DNA from: Hydra vulgaris
Lineage: Eukaryota > Cnidaria > Hydrozoa > Anthoathecata > Hydridae
Length of the DNA: 64,000 nucleotides
Reading direction: 5' to 3'
NCBI RefSeq assembly: GCF_038396675.1
Contig: NC_088931.1
Coordinates: 43,001,001 to 43,065,000 of the forward strand
Position numbers and translations under genes: made by a program. Below the pieces are notes generated by a model, which saw only the letters and a program-made list of their open reading frames with translations, ran no database searches and was not told where the DNA came from. Positions 38,641 through 64,000 of the stretch are shown one piece after another. Position 1 is the stretch's first letter. Each line of letters opens with the position of its first letter.

Positions 38641-40584
38641 TATAAAATAGATTATCAGAAAGAAGTTTGTTGTATTGTTAATTTTGTTGCCTTAGTTTAT
38701 CTTGTAAATTTAGGTTGGATCCTAATTTGACTAAGGTGGCCAGATGGATTGGTTTTCAATAAATAATAGTATATTATCAATAAAATAAAAAAGTTATCAA
38801 AAAGGCATTTGTGGTTTTGGCAGTAACTACACCTCTTTCAATGAAATTTGAATTTCCGCTGCGGACCCAATTGTATGCTTTCTTATATTTGACACCTAAA
38901 GTTAGAAAATGCCTGAGTTTCCCAATCGTCATTTTGCTCAGCACATTCAATAACTCTTCTATCATTCGATTAAGATAAAACATAATGTTTTCTTTCAACT
39001 TGTTCAGTTGTATGTATTTCATGTCTACAAATTGGACAAGGTGGTTCTGGTTGTTCCAGAATATGAAATCCCTTGAATTAGCAACAATAATAAAATAATT
39101 AGTAAGAACACCAAAAAAAAGTACACGACAATATAAACAATACACAGAATATAAGCCAATATAAGCATCTTACGAAAATTCGTATTTTCGTAAATTATAT
39201 CGTGTGTATACACGTAGTTTGTGTATATACACGTGTATATACACATGTATATACACGTAAATTATATCTAGTATATACACGATAGTATAATCAATACGCG
39301 ACAATATAAGTATAAATATTCTTAATTATTCGAATAGTATTCGACGAATGGTGGGAAATGAGCAAGCGACTAGCTAGTTTTATAGCGATTTTCAAGCGAT
39401 TTTTTTTTAATTCTATTTTTTCTATTATAATTATGAGAATAATTGAACTTTAAACATTGCGATTTTGTAGCAATGTGTCGTAGCTTTGTAGCTAGCGACA
39501 AAATATCTACAAATCTATAGCTGTTGATAGCTACATATCAAAATTTTTTAGACAGCGATTTATTTACGATAAGATGCTAGCTACAATAGCCAGTGGGTCT
39601 TTCGCCTATTAAGCTAGCTGTCCTCGTAGCTAAAACGCTGTCTTTATCTTTACAAATATAGATAGCTTTTTTAAAATTTTTACAGAGCGTGGAACGTCTA
39701 AATAGCTTACCAAAATTTCGTTTATGCAAATGTAAAATAATGATGTTTCGGAAAAATCCTGGTCAATGGAGGCTGAGAAAATAGCCTAAAAACTCTGGCC
39801 ACTTCCTCCCACCTTCATTTAATTTTTATTATTACTAACATTCGCTATTTACGTCAGTTTTGGGAAATTCGTGACCATAAATATATATTGTACACAAAAA
39901 AACTTCTTCAAATAAAAGCTATGTACTGAAATCCGGGGCTTGCGAAACACATGACATCGGTATTATTTAATCCCGGTGGTTGTGGACTTAATCCGATACT
40001 TCCGATAAATCAGGTATCGACATTATACAATCCCGGCGGTTAGATGCACGTGTATCACAGTAAATACAATAGTTACAATAAATAGCACATAATATTTTTA
40101 AAAATTGTTCGTTGCGTTGTGTCATGTTTTTTTGTGGCACAACAAGTTAAAATAATGCAACAGAATAAATTATTTTACTAAAAAAATAATTTCTGTAATG
40201 CAATTAGCATGTCAAACAATCATTTTAGGAGCACACCATTGAATGTGTTATTGAATTGTGAAACATAATATTAAATTTTATTGCAAAACAGATTATTGTA
40301 TTTTAACAATCTAATTAACTGTTCTGCAATGAAATACTGTGTTTTAAAAGACAATAACATTTTCTAAAATACAATAAAATAACATACAATACAATAACAT
40401 CTTTAATTTAACAACACACCATATAATGCTGAGCATTCATAAAAAAAAAAAAAAAATCTTAATACATTGTAATAGCACAAAATACAATGTTAATAAGTTT
40501 TAAATTACAATAAAATAGCATGTTCTATACTTTTCGATAGCATATTCTACAATACAACCACTTGTTATATTTGGTTTGTTTAAA
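38641..40584. other. Region upstream of GRWD1, no other gene seen
   Basis: It contains a 122-codon minus-strand ORF (38777-39145) with no recognisable domain, a cluster of GTGTATATACAC palindromes (about 39196-39262), a hairpin TACGAAAATTCGTATTTTCG at 39172, and many TAGCTA-type motifs (39370-39720). The GRWD1 promoter should lie in the right part, but no specific promoter element is identifiable. Confidence 0.45.
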
Positions 40585-40587
40585 GAA

Positions 40588-61766
<21,179 letters not shown>

Positions 61767-64000
61767 GCTTTTTTTTTTTTTTTTTCGTAAATTTAGTTTT
61801 GAACGGTAAAGATCTGTCAATTATATTTAGAAGTCAATTTATTAAACCATTACACTTTAATTAGCAAGTTAGCAAGTTATCAAAATCTGCAGCCAAGTTA
61901 ATTACTTGGTGTTCTTTTATTCAAAAATTTACTTTAAAACTGTTATCCGAAGACGCACTAATTTTATTGGTAGTGACTTCCACCTATTTGTGTACTGTTT
62001 AAATAAAAAAAATCTGTGTTTATATTTATCTTTTAAGTAGGTTCTTAAAAAAGAGAGCAATGACCTCTGTTAATTTGAAACTGTTGCTATCATGCTAAAT
62101 GTTGCTATCAGTGTACTTATATGTCAATTTTATTACAAAGTTTACACAGCGTTTTAGGAAACAAATTTTTAGATACGGTAACGTCATACTTAAAGGTAGT
62201 GCAGTAGTAAAACGATCTTTTTTATACCTCGTATAATGTACCAATAAAATACTGAAAATTAAAAAAAAAATTGTCTATTAAATCGGCTTAATCCCAAAAA
62301 CAAGATAAATCAGCTTCGAACATACACAATCAACAAATAGTAATTTTTTATTCAACATCTTAAGCATGCAAAATCTAAAAGTTTGCAACAAAATACAAAA
62401 AGTCAAAATAGTACTAAAAGTAATAATAGATAGCTGAGATTGGACCCGTAAAAATAAGGGTCTTTGTTAGTCTTTTTATACCTAATTATACTTTATATAT
62501 TCTAGCTTTCCGGATCCGTAAAATACGGGTATTTTACGGATATTACAAACCAACTATTTCTATACACATCTGTTCCACACCGATTATTTCTATACCTTAT
62601 TCACTTTAATATTTTTTAGTAAAGTAATTTTGCTCTGAAAAAAAACTTTAAGAGCAAAAAAAATTAACATGCGCACCTTTTCCGCATGCGTAGAGCTTAA
62701 AAGAGACTTATAATTAGGTTTGTTTTTCTGCTAAATGCAATTCATTAATAGCTTAGTGGTTTATTAAGTGCGCTGTCGTCAGTGTTGTTTTGGGGGTTTA
62801 AGACCTCTTAGCGTAATAAGTTTCGGAATTTTTTCAATGTTTTTATATTCAATTATAATTATATTTTGATGCTTTTATAATATAGCCAAAACATAACTCA
62901 ACATAAGCTAAAGACGTTTACACTTTCAGACGTTTGTAAGTAACGCTATACAAATGGAACTTAGAAGACCACTAAATTATAGTTATTAAAAAAAAGTTTA
63001 TGATTAAATATTGATTATGATTAAAAACTAAAGAATAATATTAAACGCCTAACTAAAAGTTAAGCAAAGAGAACTTTGCGCATTGACGTCAGTGTGTGGC
63101 AAAATAAACCTTTATGCGTCAAGTTTCCTTTTGCAATTATCTTTCATTTTTTGATTAATTTTAATTATGTTGCATACAATTGCATAAAATATTTGAAACT
63201 GGTACAGATTTATCATTTCACGGATGAGAGATTGTATTTATTACAACAGTAATAAATAAATAGTTTTTATCTTTATTAGAATATATTCCATTAAAATATA
63301 TTCCATATATATTTAATAGAAGGAGTTTTTTTTAAAAATTTATATAAAATCTTATTTCTAGTTTGTTTTTCTAGTTTTTTGCCACAAAGTGATGTCACAT
63401 ACGCAAAAAAATTGTGGCTTTACTACTACAACAACAACTACTACTATTACTACTACTAAAAGGATTAAGTTCGGCAATAATATATAAAAAGAAGATTGTA
63501 TTAAATTGTACAAAATTTTATAAAAATTTTGACTATTTTATATTACCCTTGTTCCGTCTAAAAAAACGCTTTTGAGAAAAATGCGTTGTTTTATCTTCTG
63601 CTTACGTTATTTTATCTTCTGCTTTTTTTTACTTTAATTAAATCCAATTGATACAAATCCAACAGTTAGTTAGATATTTATCAAAATGTAGGACAAATAT
63701 CATTAGATATATTTTGAGTAATTCGTATTCATCAATAAATGTGTTTTTTATATTCATAATTCCACAAAAAAAAAGTTTAAAAAAAGGTTTAATACAATAA
63801 ATTTTTTTCGAATAAGTTTAACACGTTCGCTCCCGAGTTATTTTAAACTATGCTTTGTTTCTTTGCCGAGCCATGATGTCTGCAATGATTAATTCTTGCC
63901 GAGGCTGTTTGTCACTGTTTCATTCTCATTGTTAAGGCTAGATATCAACATTTCAATAAATAAAATATTTTTAATCTAAAATAATTCTATAGTATTTTTA
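61767..64000. other. Downstream of GRWD1, no further gene seen
   Basis: A candidate polyadenylation signal AATAAA lies at about 62002. A hairpin with 12-bp arms (ATCCGTAAAATA, 62514-62541) is present. ACTACTACAACAACAACTAC-type trinucleotide sequence lies at about 63421-63463, and TTATTTTATCTTCTGCTT is duplicated at about 63588-63626. Confidence 0.5.
63075..63410. repeat. Imperfect inverted repeat pair, possible MITE
   Basis: GCGCATTGACGTCAGTGTGT followed by GGCAAAA at 63075 is roughly the inverse of TTTTGCCACAAAGTGATGTC followed by ACATACGC ending near 63406. The spacing of about 330 bp suits a MITE, but no target duplication is evident. Confidence 0.4.

Noticed and set aside
38777-39145. 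122-codon minus-strand ORF upstream of GRWD1
   Set aside because: Its length is suggestive, but it has low complexity at both ends, no recognised domain and no supporting context. I could not support it as a gene.

Overview
The window reads as cnidarian nuclear DNA, most likely from Hydra. The evidence is very high A+T content, many long (TA)n arrays, short GT-AG exons in a deeply conserved eukaryotic gene, and a dense load of DNA transposons (piggyBac, PIF/Harbinger, pogo, hAT, Tc1/mariner), CR1/L2-like LINEs, tRNA-derived SINEs and MITEs. The genus is an inference from composition and repeat types; no species-diagnostic marker is visible. There are no prokaryotic features.

The one clear host gene lies on the plus strand at 40588-61766. 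It is a 12-exon orthologue of GRWD1 (yeast Rrb1), a nucleolar WD40 protein of ribosome biogenesis. All exon junctions keep phase and the product is 422 residues. Its 1.27 kb of coding sequence is spread over 21 kb, because introns 1, 4, 5 and 6 hold transposon relics, a Tc1 element and two large minisatellites. A second possible gene is an unrecognised 135-residue single-exon ORF at 13147-13554.

Layout. 1-7.2 kb: piggyBac relic with TTAA ends, a foldback MITE with a hAT MITE in its middle, an ACATCTG-palindrome repeat field and a LINE tail. 7.2-11.6 kb: nearly full-length but dead CR1-like LINE with ORF1 and ORF2. 11.6-14 kb: half MITE, a transposon-associated gene fragment, TA arrays and the orphan ORF. 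14-20.9 kb: mostly featureless A+T-rich DNA with one SINE. 21-26.9 kb: a four-level nest, a Harbinger relic whose intron holds a 4 kb pogo-family transposon, whose 3' part holds a SINE, which holds a MITE. 27-29.7 kb: diverged duplications and TA arrays. 29.7-36.4 kb: a hAT element split by a second hAT with a perfect 8-bp target duplication, the whole sitting in a TA array. 36.7-40.5 kb: LINE and repeat debris. 40.6-61.8 kb: GRWD1. 61.8-64 kb: intergenic.

I found no convincing new biological system. The most interesting signals are the nested-transposon stratigraphy, a near-intact pogo element with one nonsense codon, repeated near-perfect hairpins and one compound templated insertion that look like repair or template-switch scars, TA arrays acting as transposon landing sites, and start codons placed just after splice acceptors (possible spliced-leader sites).
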